Source: Sipunculus nudus
Lineage: Eukaryota; Annelida; Sipuncula; Golfingiida; Sipunculidae
NCBI GenBank assembly: GCA_026874595.1
Contig: CM049306.1
Span: 25,781,519 to 25,845,518, forward strand
Direction of reading: 5' to 3'
Length of the DNA: 64,000 nt
Shown here: positions 1-13,200 of the stretch, in pieces
Position numbering within the stretch: the first letter of the stretch is position 1
Layout of the letters: every line of letters starts with the position of its first letter
Translations under genes and position numbers: made by a program
The notes under the pieces: generated by a model
Seen by the model: only the letters and a program-made list of their open reading frames with translations
Told to the model about the DNA's origin: nothing
Databases searched by the model: none

Positions 1-606
1 AGGAAAAAAAACATGCCATGGTCAAAGTTGGGCAATATTTAAGGTACCTATTTTTTATTTTTATTAATATTTTAAAAAATTTAAAAGATTTTCATCTAAT
101 TTTGGGTATACAATTTAATTTTGATTAATTAAAGTTATATTACTGGAAAAAAGATCCACAGCTTTAACATTTTTTGTGTTAAGTGATCAAATATCTTTCC
201 TTATTGTTTTCAAAATGCACTATGTTTGGGCCCAGACCTTTTTTAAATTAAATAATACAGACATAATTTCTGGCATGTACATAGGAACTATATAGAGGAA
301 TATTTATGGTAAATATGAGGAAAAACAGATGAGTGGTTTTGATATTAGGCAGTCCTAAAGTGTGAAAATAGGTTTTTAATAAAAAATTGAGGTTTTTCCT
401 TAATTTCTCAAAGGAACGAAGTTGCAAAGACCCAGTTTTCGGCTTGGTAGGAGATCTTGGGGACATCTAACATTATGCCGAATTTTGGATTCCTAGGTCT
501 TACAGTTTCAAAACGTGCCACATCTACGGACGGACGGACGGACGGACGACGGACAATGGACCACGACTATAGCTCAGATGACTTATAGTCAGCTGAGCTA
601 AAAAAC
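1..606 (+). mobile_element. Family I element (long AT-rich body), 3' part
   Basis: The sequence matches other copies at 20430-21037, 28480-29096, 37790-38416 and 59300-59918. It runs from the block containing catgccatggtcaaagttgg to the 3' end, which has a GACGGACGGACGG run, then the stem AGCTCAGATGAC, a short loop, the near-complement GTCAGCTGAGCT and TAAAAA. No protein is encoded; the short open frames are chance. The 5' part is outside the window or lost. Confidence 0.75.
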
Positions 607-3600
607 CCGAACAAATACAGCTGGTGCCACCAGTCTGCAGAAACTGATGAAACACTCCATGATCAATATCCATGAAAACAATTATGGTGATATCTGCATT
701 AGTTGTTCAGATACTTCAGCTTTTGTATCAAATTTTCCATTATTCTGAGCTGTACTTTGGAGTGCTATAGCTCAAAGGATATGGGTAACAGAGACCTAAT
801 TTCAGGTTTCCATGGAGACTTATCATGGGTCTCCCTGTGTGTCAAGAATGAAGATTCTAGGTTCAGTCGTTACAATTTGTACCCTGTTGACAGATAACTA
901 CATCCTTAAAGGTCTCAAAAATAGAGAAAAAAAAATTGTAAAAATTTGAAAAAATACAGGTGGCGCCACCAGTCTGCAGGTACTGATGAAACACCTCTTG
1001 ATCAATATGTATGCCCAAAATCATGACCATCAGTGTTGTAGTTATTGAGATGTTGCAGTTTGTTTTTATCAAATTTTCCATTATTCTGGGGGGTTTTTGG
1101 GAGCCCCCCATAGCTCAAAGGATATGGGTAACAGAGACCTTATTTCAGGTTTCCATGGAGACTTTTTATGGACCTCTCAGTGTGTCAAGAATGAAGATTC
1201 TAGGTCTAGTCTTTCTGATTTGTGCCCTGTTAACAGCTGTTCACATTTTTAAAGGTCTCAAAAATAGAGAAAACAATTTGTAAAAATTCGAAAAATACAG
1301 GTGGCTCAACCAGTCTGCAGGAAGTGATGGAACATCTCATGATCAATATGTATGCCAAAAATCATGACCATCAGTCAAGTAGTTAATGAGATATTGAAGT
1401 TTTTGTATGAAATTTTTTACTTTTCTGGGGGGTACTTTGGGGCCCCATAGCTCGAAGGATATGGGTAACAGAGATCTAATTTATGGTTTCCATGGAGACT
1501 TTTAATAGGTCTCTCAGTGTGTTGAGAATGAAGATTCTAGGTCCAGCGGTTACGATTTGTGCCACATTAACAGATTAAAGCATCTTTAAACGTCTCAAAA
1601 ATAGAGGAAAAAATAGAGGAAAAAACTAGATGTGTCGGAACGACACGAATGCCCCCGCCTGGGGCATATAAGAAACATCTGAAAAATTTTGAAAAAAAAA
1701 AGTTCAGGAGGTGTCGTATGGTCAAAAGTAGGTCAACAAGGGCAAAATGCAAACTCGATCTGTAACGGGTTATTATCAAGCAACACACCAAAAATCATGC
1801 CAGTATATGCAGGCATTGTGAAAAAAGTCCATACATGTGCATTTTCCATAAAAATTTCTGTCTTTCATGAAATTTTTTATGTTTAGGAGCCGTAAAACAA
1901 TCAAAAGTAGGTCAACCAGGACGAAACGCGAACTTGATCTGTAACTGTCATTATCTGCCCACACATAAAAAATCAGGGTGGTATCTGCAGGCATTGAGGA
2001 AAAAAAGTCAGTACATATGCATTTGTTATGAAAATTTCTATTTTTCATGAAACTTTCTATGTTCAGGAGCAGTCAAATGGTCAAAAGTAGGTCAACTGGG
2101 ACAAAACAAGAACTCGATCTGTAACTGGTCATTATCTGCCTACACACCAAAAATCAGGCCCGTATCTGCAGGCACTGCGAAAAAAAGTCCATACATGTGC
2201 ACTTTTTTATGAAATTTTCTATGTTAGAGCACCGTCAAATGGTCAAAAGTAGGTCAACTGGGACAAAAGGTGAACTCGATCTGTAACTGGTCATTATCTG
2301 CACACACACCAAAAATCAGGCCAATATCTGCAGGTATTGCGAAGAAAAGTCTGTACAAGTGTATTTGTCATGAAAATTTATGTTTAACATGAAATTTTCT
2401 ATGTTCAGGAGCCGTAAAACAATCAAAAGTAGGTCAACTGGGACGAAACGCGAACTCTATCTGTAACTGGTCAATATCTGCCCACACACCAAAAATCAGG
2501 CCAATATCTGCAGGCATTGCGAAAAAAAGTCAGTACACGTGTATTTGTCATGAAATTTCATATTTTTCATGAAATTTTCTTTGTTAAGGAGGCGTTAAAC
2601 GTTCAAAAGTAGGTCAACGGGGACAAAACGCGAACTCGATCTGTAACTGGTCATTATCTGCCTACACACCAAAAAATCAGGCCAATATCTGCAGGCATTG
2701 CGAAAAAAGTCCGTACATGTGTATTTGTCATGAAATTTCTATTTTTCATGAAATTTTTTGAGTTTAGGAGCTGTAAAACGGTCAAAAGTAGGTCAACTGG
2801 GACGAAACGCGAACTCGATCTGTAACTGGTCTATATCTGCCCACACACCAAAAATCAGGCCAATATCTGCAGGCATTGCGAAAAAAAGTCCGTACAACTG
2901 TTTGATTTCGGAATGACGGAAGGACGGACATGGGTAAAACTATATGTCCCGGCCACTTTGTGGCGGGGGCATAAGAATAGAAAAATACAGGTGGTGCCAC
3001 CAGTTTGCAGGAACTTATGGAACATCTCATGATCAATATGTATGCCAAAAATCATGACCATCAGTGATGTAGTTATTGAGATATTGAAGTTTTTGTATGA
3101 AATTTTTTACTATTCTGGGGGGTACTTTGGGGCCCCATAGCTCAAAGGATATGGGTAACAGAGACATAATTTCTGGTTTCCAAGGAGATTTTTTATGGAC
3201 CTCTCAGTGTATCAAGAATTAAGATTCTAGGTCTAGTCTTTACGATTTATGCCTTATTAACAGATGTTCACATTTTTAAAGGTCTCAAAAATAGAGAAAA
3301 AAATTCGTAAAAAATCGAAAAATACAGGTGGCGCCAACAGTGTGCAGGAAGTGATGGAACATCTCATGATCAATATGTATGCCAAAAATCATGATCATCA
3401 GTCAAGTAGTTAATGAGATATTGAAGTTTTTGTATGAAATTTTTTACTTTTCTGGGGGGTACTTTGGGGCCCCATAGCTCGAAGGATATGGGTAACAGAG
3501 ACCTAATTTCTGGTTTCCAAGGAGATTTTTCATGGACCTCTCAGAATCCCAAGTTACAAGGTTCTAGGTCCAGCGGTTACGATTTGTGCCTGATTAACGG

Positions 3601-3677
3601 ACAGACGGACAGACAGACGGACGATGGACAAAGAGTGATCGCTATAGCTCAGATGACTTTCAGTCAGCTGAGTTAAA
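607..3677 (+). repeat. Family I internal tandem units of about 340 bp, ending in 3' hairpin
   Basis: Units start with caggtggcgccaccagtctg (about 620, 958, 1299, then 2988 and 3326). They proceed through aactgatgaaacactccatg, gggtaacagagacctaattt, tcaggtttccaaggagac and gttacgatttgtgccctgtt. The last unit ends in gacagacgg runs and the GCTCAG...CTGAG hairpin at about 3640-3674. The array is interrupted by a family II element at 1625-2974. Confidence 0.8.
1625..2974 (+). mobile_element. Family II element inserted in family I units
   Basis: The 5' end is ACTAGA followed by the hairpin GTGTCG-GAA-CGACAC (1632-1646) and ATGCCCCCGCC (1649-1659). The interior has about 7 tandem units of roughly 178 bp with the phrases ggtcaaaagtaggtcaac, actcgatctgtaactggtc and gcaggcattgcgaaaaa. 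The 3' end is a hairpin of 13 bp arms (2944-2956 and 2960-2972, 11 of 13 paired) whose right arm repeats the 5' motif inverted. Both flanks are family I unit text, so this copy inserted into family I. Non-coding. A second copy is at 33771-35121. Confidence 0.85.
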
Positions 3678-4705
3678 AAATCATCCTTAAATATTCTTGT
3701 GAAAAATTAAACTATTCAGTTCGACAGTTTCATCATAAAACATTTTGAAGCTTAAAGTGGCTAAAAATACAAGTTTTCTGACAGTAAAAAACAGGTTGTT
3801 GTAGGTGGTGCCACAAAAACTGCAATTTCATATGAGTCGTGTGACCAACATTTGCACAAAATTTAGTAATCCTAGCTCCTATTTTTTCTGAGATTGTTAT
3901 GTTAGTATGCTTACTTGCCTAATGACTAATTTCAAATTCCTGTATTTAGGATAAAATTTGTCAAAGTAAACCATTTGAACAAACTTGAGAGAGCTGGTCT
4001 CTGGGATCATTTCTGTGAAATATTGATCCATTTTGCTGAATAATTTCAGAGAAGAAGATTTTCAAAGTTTTTTTTAACATTTTCCCCAATAAAATGTAAG
4101 TTAATGCAGGTGGTGCCACAAAACACTCAATCCCATAACATTTAATATGTGACAGATTTATGCATAAAATTTGGGGATGTTTGCTCCTGCTATTCTTGAG
4201 AAATTATGGATTAATTTACTGATGACTGATGACCCCTGTACAGAAAAGGTTGATGCAGGTGGTGCCACCAATACCTCAATTTCAAATATGATTCATGTTA
4301 CAAACATTTGCATAAAAATTTGGTGATGTTAGCTCCAGCCATTTCTGAGATTATTATTTTAGTATGCTTTTTTGGTAAGATTACAAAAATAACTGAACTT
4401 GAACATATTAACAAACTACAAGAGAGATATTGTTCCAGGAATCATTTCTGTGAAAATATTGGGCAACTTGGCTGAACATTTTCAGAGGATAAGATTTTAA
4501 AAGATTTTTTTTTACCTTTTTCCCTATAAAAATCAAAGAAAATGCAGTTAGCCAAAAAAAAAGAAGCAAAATCTGATAGAGTTTCTTAGATGATTAATTT
4601 TTTTAATAAAATAAGATAATGCTAGCTCCTGCTGTTTAAAAGATAGTATGGGTTATTGACGGCGGACAGATGATGCCACACCATCGCATAAAATCACAGG
4701 TTTCC
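3678..4705 (+). mobile_element. Family IV element, 3' half
   Basis: Shares blocks with 29100-30101 and 36720-37359: ttcttgtgaaaaattaaac, cagtttcatcataaaa, units with gcaggtggtgccacaaa and tttggtgatgttagctcc, and a 3' end with catcgcataa...tcacaggttt. It begins immediately after the TAAAAA end of a family I copy, as at 29097, which suggests nesting or head-to-tail insertion. Non-coding. Confidence 0.7.
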
Positions 4706-5072
4706 TCAAAATACAGGTGGCGCCATCAGTCTGCAGGAACTGATGAAACACTCCATGATCAATATCCCTGCAGAGAATCAGGATGGTGTTACATTAGTTA
4801 TTCATATCCTGGAGCTTTAGTATCAAAGTTACAATTATTCTTGGGGGTTCTTCTGAGCCCAAAAGCTTGGAGGATATGGGAACCAGAAACCTAATTTCAG
4901 TTTTTCAAGGAGAATTTTCATAGACCTCCCTGGATCTCAAAAAAGAAAATTCTTGGTACAGCGGTTACAATTTGTGCCCTGTTTACGGATGACCCAATGG
5001 ATGGACTGCCAGACAGAAGATGGACAAAGAGTGATCACTATAGCTCAGATGATTTTCAGTCAGTTGAGATGA
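4706..5072 (+). repeat. Single family I unit with 3' hairpin
   Basis: One unit from caggtggcgccatcagtctg to a decayed terminal hairpin (tagctcagatgattttcag, then tcagttgag). It follows family IV directly. The short open frame across its start is not a gene. Confidence 0.7.
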
Positions 5073-5317
5073 CAAGAATTGCCCAGGCATAAATGCATTA
5101 AATTGTGGAAGTGTCCTTCTAATAAGTTTTTTATTGCATTAAATGATACAGACTATGTCTCTGATCTATTTTATGAATAAAGATTCATTTGAAGACTGTG
5201 ACTTGAGTGGTAATGATTAAAATGTTGGTTTACATCCATCTAAGTACAGGATACTGTCAGATCAATTGTTCACTGTGGCAGATATACATTAGGTTTGTCG
5301 GTTAAACAGACCCTGGT
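5073..5317. other. No recognised feature
   Basis: AT-rich intron-side sequence between repeats and the donor-seeded array. I see no gene or repeat match in it. Confidence 0.5.
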
Positions 5318-7230
5318 CCTCTGTCTGTTCATCTGAGGAAAGAGAAACACTGGTTATACAAACCGTCTCTTCATCTGAGTGAGGTTCAAACACTGGTAAA
5401 ACAAACACCCTACCCTCCTTCCATGTCTCTTCATCTGAGTGAGGTGAAAACTCTGGTTAAACAAACCCTTACCTTGGTCCTCTGTCTCTTCATCTGAGTG
5501 AGGTACAAACACTGGTTAAACAAACACTTACCCTGGTCCCCAGTCTCTTCATCTGAGTGAGGTACAAACACTGGTTAAACAAACCCTTACCCTGGTCCCC
5601 TGTCTCTTCATCTGAGTGAGGTACAAACACTGGTTAACAAACCCTTACCCTGGTCCCCTGTCTCTTCACCTGAGTGAGGTACAAACACTGGATAAACAAA
5701 CCCTTACCTTGGTCCTCTGTCTCTTCATTTGAGTGAGGTACAAACACTGGTCAAACAAACCCTTACCCTCATTCTATGTCTCTTCATCTAAGTAAGGTAC
5801 AAACAATGGTTACAACAAACGCTCACCCTCATCCTCTGTCTCTTCATCTGAGTGAGGTACAAACACTGGTTAACTAACCCTTACCCTGATCCTCTCTCTT
5901 TATCTGGGCATGGTACAAACACTGGTTATACAAACCCTTACCTTGGTCCTCTGTCTCTTCATCTGAGTGAGGTACAAACACTGGTTAAACAAACACTTAC
6001 CCTGGTCCCCAGTCTCTTCATCTGAGTGAGGTACAAACACTGGTTAAACAAACCCTTACCCTGGTCCCCTGTCTCTTCACCTGAGTGAGGTACAAACACT
6101 GGATAAACAAACCCTTACCCTGGTCCTCTTTCTCTTAATCTGAGTGAGGTACAAACACTGGTTAACTAACCCTTACCCTGATCCTCTCTCTTTATCTGGG
6201 CATGGTACAAACACTGGTTAAACAAACCCTTACCTTGGTCCTCTGTCTCTTCATCTGAGTGAGGTACAAACACTGGATAAACAAACCCTTACCCTGGTCC
6301 CCTGTCTCTTCATCTGAGTGAGGTACAAACACTGGTTAAACAAACCCTTACCTTGGTCCTCTGTCTCTTCATTTGAGTGAGGTACAAACACTGGTTAAAC
6401 AAACCCTTTCCCTGGTCCTCTGTCTCTTCATCTTAGTTATGTGCAAACACTGGTTAACTAACCCTAACCCTGATCCTATCTCTTTATCTGGGCATGGTAC
6501 AAACACTGGTTATACAAACACTTACCCTGGTCCTCTTTCTCTTGATCTGAGTGAGGTACAAACACTGGTTAAACAAACCCTTACCCTGGTCCTCTGCCTC
6601 TTCATTTGTGTGAGGTACAAACACTGGTTAAAACAAATCCTTTCCCTTTTCCTCTGTCTCTTCATCTGAGTTAGGTGCAAACACTGGTTATACAAACCCT
6701 TACCCTGGTCCTATGTCCCTTCATCTGAGTGAGGTACAAACACTGGTTATACAAACCCTTACCCTGGTCCTCTTTCTCTTCATCTGAGTGAGGTACAAAC
6801 ACTGGATAAACAAACCCTTACCCTGGTCCTCTGTCTCTTCATTTGAGTGAGGTACAAACACTGGTTAAACAAACCCTTTCCCTTGTCCTCTGTCTCTTCA
6901 TCTGAGTGAGGTACAAACACTGGTTAACTAACCCTTACCCTGGTCCTCTTTCTCTTCATCTGAGTGAGGTACAAACACTGGTTAAACAAACCCTTACCCT
7001 GGTCCTCTGCCTCTTCATTTGTGTGAGGTTCAGACACTGGTTAAACAAATCCTTTCCCTGGTCCTCTGTCTCTTCATCTGAGTTAGGTGCAAACACTGGT
7101 TATACAAACCCTTACCCTGGTCCTCTGTCCCTTCATCTGAGTGAGGTACAAACACTGGTTAAACAAACCCTTACCCTGGTCCTCTGCCTCTTCATCCGGG
7201 TGAGGTACAAACACTGGTTCTGATGGGTAA
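5318..7230 (-). repeat. 59 bp minisatellite seeded by an exon 3' edge and its splice donor
   Basis: About 32 head-to-tail units of roughly 59 bp. Read on the minus strand each unit contains a version of exon text (CCAGTGTTTGTACCTCAC, then CAGATGAAGAGACAGAGG and ACCAGG) followed by intron text GTAAGGGTTTGTTTAA. The unit closest to the gene is the real end of exon 7175-7286. Units differ by a few substitutions and small indels, and most keep CAGG|GTAAGG. Because 59 is not a multiple of 3, use of a later donor would change the reading frame. The scattered open frames on both strands here come from the periodicity, not from genes. Confidence 0.92.
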
Positions 7231-7286
7231 CAGCCATCCTCTAACCATGTCAACTCCTCCTTGGTCTCTAGATCCACTTTAACAAT
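7175..7286 (-). CDS. Carotenoid oxygenase exon with [11 protein letters not shown] motif
   Basis: The acceptor is ttttgacag and the donor CAGG|GTAAGG, entering in phase 0 and leaving in phase 1. It reads [20 protein letters not shown], then [18 protein letters not shown]. The glutamate of PSEP equals RPE65 E469. The next residues expected in the family are G-V-(V/I)-L-S-V, with the final FHG histidine about 60 residues on; neither is found to the left in this window. The last 43 nt of the exon and the first 16 nt of the intron are repeated about 32 times directly downstream, each copy carrying a donor-like GTAAGG. Confidence 0.92.
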
Positions 7287-10200
7287 CTGTCAAAAATATT
7301 AAAAATTATTTCTAAGTTCAGAATCCTTTATAAATATGACATTTCAAATAGATAATTTTATAAGTACATGTAATGATCTTACACTCTTCCTATATATCTA
7401 TATATTTATCTTTCTACTAAAATTTATGTGCTAAAGCCCAGACATTGTAACAATTTGACATCAGCATAACTCATATGCACAGATTTATATAGTCCTTGAA
7501 AATTAGGGTGTCCCATTTTGACACAATTTAACTCTAGGGCAGGGTCAGAGGGGTTAGGCAGCAGATGTTAAATTTCTGCACACAGGCCTTTCTGACCTTC
7601 ACCTTCCCTATTTGAGAGTAAGGCTGCTACACCTGGTGATCAATACAGTACCAATTATTCCTCTCATTCCTTTTATGACACCTATTGATTGTATCTTCAA
7701 CTGACCTTTTTCACAAGCATGTGCACTGCGTGTGTTTGAGCCACCATGTGTAGGGTTAGGGTCAGCTGACCCCTGGGCCACACATGAAAGGAAGGACGAA
7801 TGGAGGCGTTACTACATCCCCTCCTGCATCTTTGTTGCAGGAGAATAATTATAGTATCTTCAGCTTTTAATTATACTTACAGCTCTGTCAAAATAATGTA
7901 AGTATGAAAGAAATATTCTGCTTATATCCTAAGAATATTATGAAATATTTTCCATTAGAAATTTTCAACATGTAACACTTAAATGCAATTGAAAAAATAA
8001 CATATTTTTTGACAAATTATAACAGGATATGGGAACATTTAGAAGTGCTGAAAACACTTTGATAACCATGTTCTTTTAACATTTTAAGCACATTTTCAAA
8101 ACTGTTATGTGCTAACTTGGTATATATGGAACATTTATCTTTTATGAATAAAAAGTTCATGAATGTCATCTCTACTTTTTAGCAGCCTAATTAACTTCAT
8201 TATTTTTAATGCACTAAGCATGAATTGTCAGATGTAAACAGCTTTTTTCATGAACAAGTCGTTTTGCTCAGGTTCTCACACTTGCCAAGCATGCAACCAA
8301 TTAGTTAGCAACCTGCATCTGTGTTGAAAGTCAGTTTCACTAGTTGTCTGTATATTCTTGCACCTTTTTTCACTTGCATTATAATATGTACAGCTTAAGA
8401 AGAGCACCTTTCACATTAATTTTAAACTTCCCCTGGTCAGCCTTGCATCATAGGCTATAACGCAAGTTCAAAATAAGATCAATTAAGGCCCCACCCTCCT
8501 TGTTTTATTTTATACTGCAACATACTTTTGTCATTTCATGGTGGGCATAGGTCCATAATGGGAGATTTTGGTGTTGAGTCAATTTAATGCAGCTGGGACC
8601 AAACAACTGCTTCTGCCGTTGCGTCCTGTGCACATGTACTACCCCAAACCATAGTTGTTAAATACTGGAAACATGTGTCGCTAGTGAAATGGAACTGGTC
8701 TGTTAAAATGACCCTTAAGCAGAGGACAGGTCCTGAAGACTGACACCCCTGGCCAATGTAGAATAATTTAACCATGGCATGTTCAGCAAATATACTTAAA
8801 ATTGGTGACTACACTGGTTCACCCACTGTCTAGAAAAGTTTCCATAACTGCACATGGATTATAACTGCAGTTCTGACTCACACTGCATAATAAAGACAGG
8901 AAGACAATATCATGTCACAATGGTTTCCTCATCAGTCATGTCAGTCTGTCCTGTTTGTCAGACCATTTACTGGGGTTCAAATGCAAGTAACTGATTTCAA
9001 TATAATTCTGAAGAGAGGTGCAACTTTAATTATGGAATATATGCTAAATATCTTAGCTGATTAAAAACAGGTACGGAGGTGGATTAGAAACTTGTACTGA
9101 TCCAGATTTGAAAAATGCAACTAGTGCTGGCCTCTGATGGATATTTTTGGTAAGTATATATACCACCCCTTTAACAGAGGGGATTCTTGCACCAGTAGAG
9201 GTTTACAGTGTGTGAGTGTGATCTTGTTTATTTCTGTAATAATTAATATCTCCTCTGGTCATTATCTGCATCAGTAATACCGGTCCCCTGCATCAATACT
9301 TTCCACAAGTGACTTTGATGTTTCTGTGCAACAAACTGAATTCACAGACCTGATAATGTTCAGACACTGAACCTTAGCGGGAAATGGCATCAAATTTTGA
9401 AACATAAGAAACACCACATCAGATGAACATTACAAAAGATGGAAGAGGCAGAGATATGAGTCTGATTTACTCTGATTAATACCAAACAAGTCTTTGTCTT
9501 CACCTGCTTAGATCACTTGTGTTTGAAGATTTTAAGGGGCTTAAGGATACAATTTGTGCCCTATTTGACAGTATTTCACATGTATTATCAGAATTAAATA
9601 ACTTAATTTCAGGATTCAAAGGAGAATTGCCAAAGACCTCCCTAGGCTTTACAACAGAAGGTTCCAAGGAAAATAGATACAATTTGTACCTTGTCTGTCT
9701 GGGTGCTCAAATTCATATTTTTTTGGCTCATAGCACATAGAATATAGCTTGTGCATGATGACCTAATTCCAGGTTTCCAAGGAGATTTGCCTGGAACCTC
9801 CCTGGAAATTGTGCAAGAAGATTCTGGGCTTCAGACATGATTCGTGCCTATCTGACATTCACGGTGCTAATATGACATCTTTTTCCTCTAGGTTACAGAA
9901 TATAGGTCACTATGACTTTTTTTATGTTTCCAATGACATTTGCCTAGGACCACCCTGGATTTTATATCAGAAGATTCTAGGTCCAATGGATACAATTTGT
10001 GCCCTGTCTGACTGTCTGGGTGCTTATATGACATCTTTTCCTACAGGTGGCAAAATATAGGTCACAGTGATCTTATTCCTAGGTTTCAAAAGACATTTGT
10101 CCAAGCTGTCACAGAATATTATGTCAGAAGACTCTAGACCTAATGGATAAAATTTGTGCCACTCTGACTGTCTGGGTGCTCAATATCATGTTTTCGTTCG

Positions 10201-13200
10201 GTAGGTAGCAGTATATTGGTTAATGTGACCTAATTTCTGGTTTCCAAGGACATTTTCCTAGGACCTCCCTGAATATTACGTTAGAGGATTCGAGGCCCAA
10301 TGGATAAAATTTGTGCCCTGTCTGATTGTCTAGGTGCTCAAGACCATTTTTTGGCCCAAAGGTCCCAGAATAAAGGTCATCATGACCTAATTTCAGGTTT
10401 CCTAAGACATTCGCCAAGGACCTCACTAAATTTTACGTAACATGGTTCTAGGCTTTACGGATAAAATTTGTGCCCTGCTCATTGTCTGGTTGTTTTTTTT
10501 ACATCTTTTCCTATAGGTCGCAAAATATAGGTCACGGTGACCTTATCTCAGTTTTCCAAGGACATTTTCCCCAGATGTCTCAGAATTTAACATTTGAAGG
10601 TTCAAGGCCAAATGTGTACAATTTGTGCCAAGTCTGAATTTCTGGGTGCTCAAAATCATATTTTTTGCCTGTAGGTCACAAAAGGTAACTGAGTAAGGTA
10701 AAGTAAGGTAAAGAAAGGAAATCTAGTAGTCTGGAGAATGGGTGATAGGAACTTTCTTGTAGCACCAGATGATTTATATATGTAACATTAGGATGGTTCA
10801 CAAAATTAGACTTGTCCTCGGGCTGTCCCTTTGACCAAAACAGGTCATAAGAGGTCATGACCTCGGAGCGCTATCTCCCAGCAGATATATGTACAAAAAT
10901 AGAACTCGCTATGTCTGTCCACTTTAGAGAGTCGTAATATGTACTGGATATGCAGACGGGACAGGAAAGTTTGTCCATTGTCTGGGATAGTGAGTTTTCC
11001 GCTTTACCTAGTTTACATTAAACATATTATAGAGGCAAATTTGAAGGGACTGAGATTTAGTGTCTGCATAAGTGAGTAGCCACCTTACTGAGTTGTCCAC
11101 AAGTAGGTGTTTCACTGTATTTTGATTGTATCTGACTTTTCAGTGCAGTTACAGTTTTTATTTTTGTGTAAACTTAAGCCTATATGCTCTCCATTGATGT
11201 AATTTCTTCCTGTGTAACTGTTTGGTGAACCAAGCAAGCTGTTCATAAAAATAGTTCTGTTTCAGCTGAGAAATTAGTGGTCATGCCCTTACAATAACTT
11301 ACTTTTGCCCATTTATTTTCATGTCAACAAATCCTTTGTTGGTGTCAGTGAAGAACACGTTTAATATCAAGTGAAGCAAATTATAACAGTACTCATTTAA
11401 TTGTACAGTACATTTTTATCTTAATTAAGTAACTGCAGTATCCTTGGCAAGAACAACGTGATGTATCAGGGATATCCCTAAGGAAAAGGCTAGTGATGGT
11501 AGCCAGATCAAAGAGCTTTCACACACAGGTGCTCAGTTTCCTATGAAGATCGCAAACACAACAGATGCACTCTGTGATAAGAGGTCTCTCTCCAACTTAT
11601 TCTATCTCCATAATAAGAGGCATTACATGATTATGCAAACACATAAAAATGTCAAAATTTGTGAAGTACTAAGTTTCAAGTTTTGTAAAGACTAATTTCT
11701 TACTCAGTTATTTTCTCTTGTTCTAAGAAATTGTCAGTTATGATAGAAAGGCTAATATATTTAGCTTTTCAGTTGGGGATACAGACATACAGAAGTTATC
11801 CCCACCACACCAATTCTGAAGGGTGGTCATCAAACCAATTCTAACTGAATCTAGTAAAGTTGGTTTCAAAGAAGAAATTAGGGATTGTTTGGATTCTAAA
11901 GGCATGGAACAAAAAGTTCTCATCTTGACAACTGAAATTATTACAGGCTGAATAGCTCCGATGAAAAACACTAATTTTACAAAACCCACCGTATCGAAAA
12001 ATCCTTTTGTTGTTCTACATCCGTATCCATAGCGATACTTCTTGCAGTTGTACTTCTTGTAGTTTATTTGTGGGAAATCAAATCCTGAAATTAATACGAC
12101 AAAGGATTATGTAAGTATAAAAATTTTAATCAGTAAGGTGTAAACTGTAAAGAAAATAATACTCTAAACAGTATGGTTAAAAACTTGAAAACTTCAAACC
12201 AATTTTATATTTCTGTATGAATTGCACTCATCCCCCCACATGCACATAAACAAGGCACCAACAGGTCATGGTGCTCAGCTAAAGTTTGAAAAATTTTAGC
12301 AAATGCAAAATATGCTGATTTCTATTTTTATGTTTTTCATAAGTATAAGCATATGAGAAGCTAAGAGGAAATGGCCCTCCTACTTGGTTTAAGTAAAGTT
12401 CTAAATATATGACTGCAAAACTAATACTCTGACAAGACTATCATGAAAAAAAAACAGTAAAATTTTTAGTAACTGTGATGCAAATGAAAAATTTACAGAT
12501 GGACCGGCAAGTGGACAAAATGGAAACCTTTATTTCATTTTTCAGGGTATAATGCATTGAAGTTCATATTAATCCCTATTATTTTAAGCATATCCACTTT
12601 TCCCATTCATAGTTTATATCATGCAAATTTATCATTTTATTTTAATTTACAAGTTATATAAATTTTAATAGAAACAGGTGACCCTCGGTTCATGAAGCTC
12701 AGCTGTCTAGAAAGACAATCACAAAAGGAATTTTATCATGTGAATGCCAAATTTTGCTGGTGGTATCCAAATTTAACTGAAGCATAGATCAAAGGATATG
12801 GGTAACAGAGACCAAAGTGCAGGTTTCCAGAAATTTTTCAGGGACCTTCCTGGATTTCAAGTAAGAAAATTCTAGGTGCAATGGTTGCGATTTGTGCCCT
12901 GCAAACAGACAACAGCATCTTTGAAGATCCAAAAAATAACAAGTGACCCATGGGCCATGACCTTCAGCTAATTTTGACTGGGCGCTCATGTTTTTTATTA
13001 ATGTTATACGGTCGAGCCCACTTTGTGTCATATCGGTTAATAGAAAATCCCTTTATTGTCACATAAATATGAAATCTCAAACCATTTCCTATATAAACAA
13101 TGGTAAATCTGACCGTTTAATATCATGGAATGTTGTCATAATCCTGTTTATTGTCATGCCCTTGGCAGTGATACCAGTTTTGCAGTTAATATCACATCAA

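Noticed and set aside
6455-6476. Telomere-like ctaaccctaaccctg
   Set aside because: It is a single variant of the 59 bp unit, not a telomeric run.
5318-7230. Possible CRISPR-like or protein-coding repeat array
   Set aside because: There are no unique spacers. Units are contiguous 59 bp copies of an exon edge, and frames change between units.
11738-11989. Minus-strand open frame of 83 codons next to an exon
   Set aside because: It begins at the donor of exon 11990-12084 in another context and has no family similarity; the next exon matches the family in phase without it.
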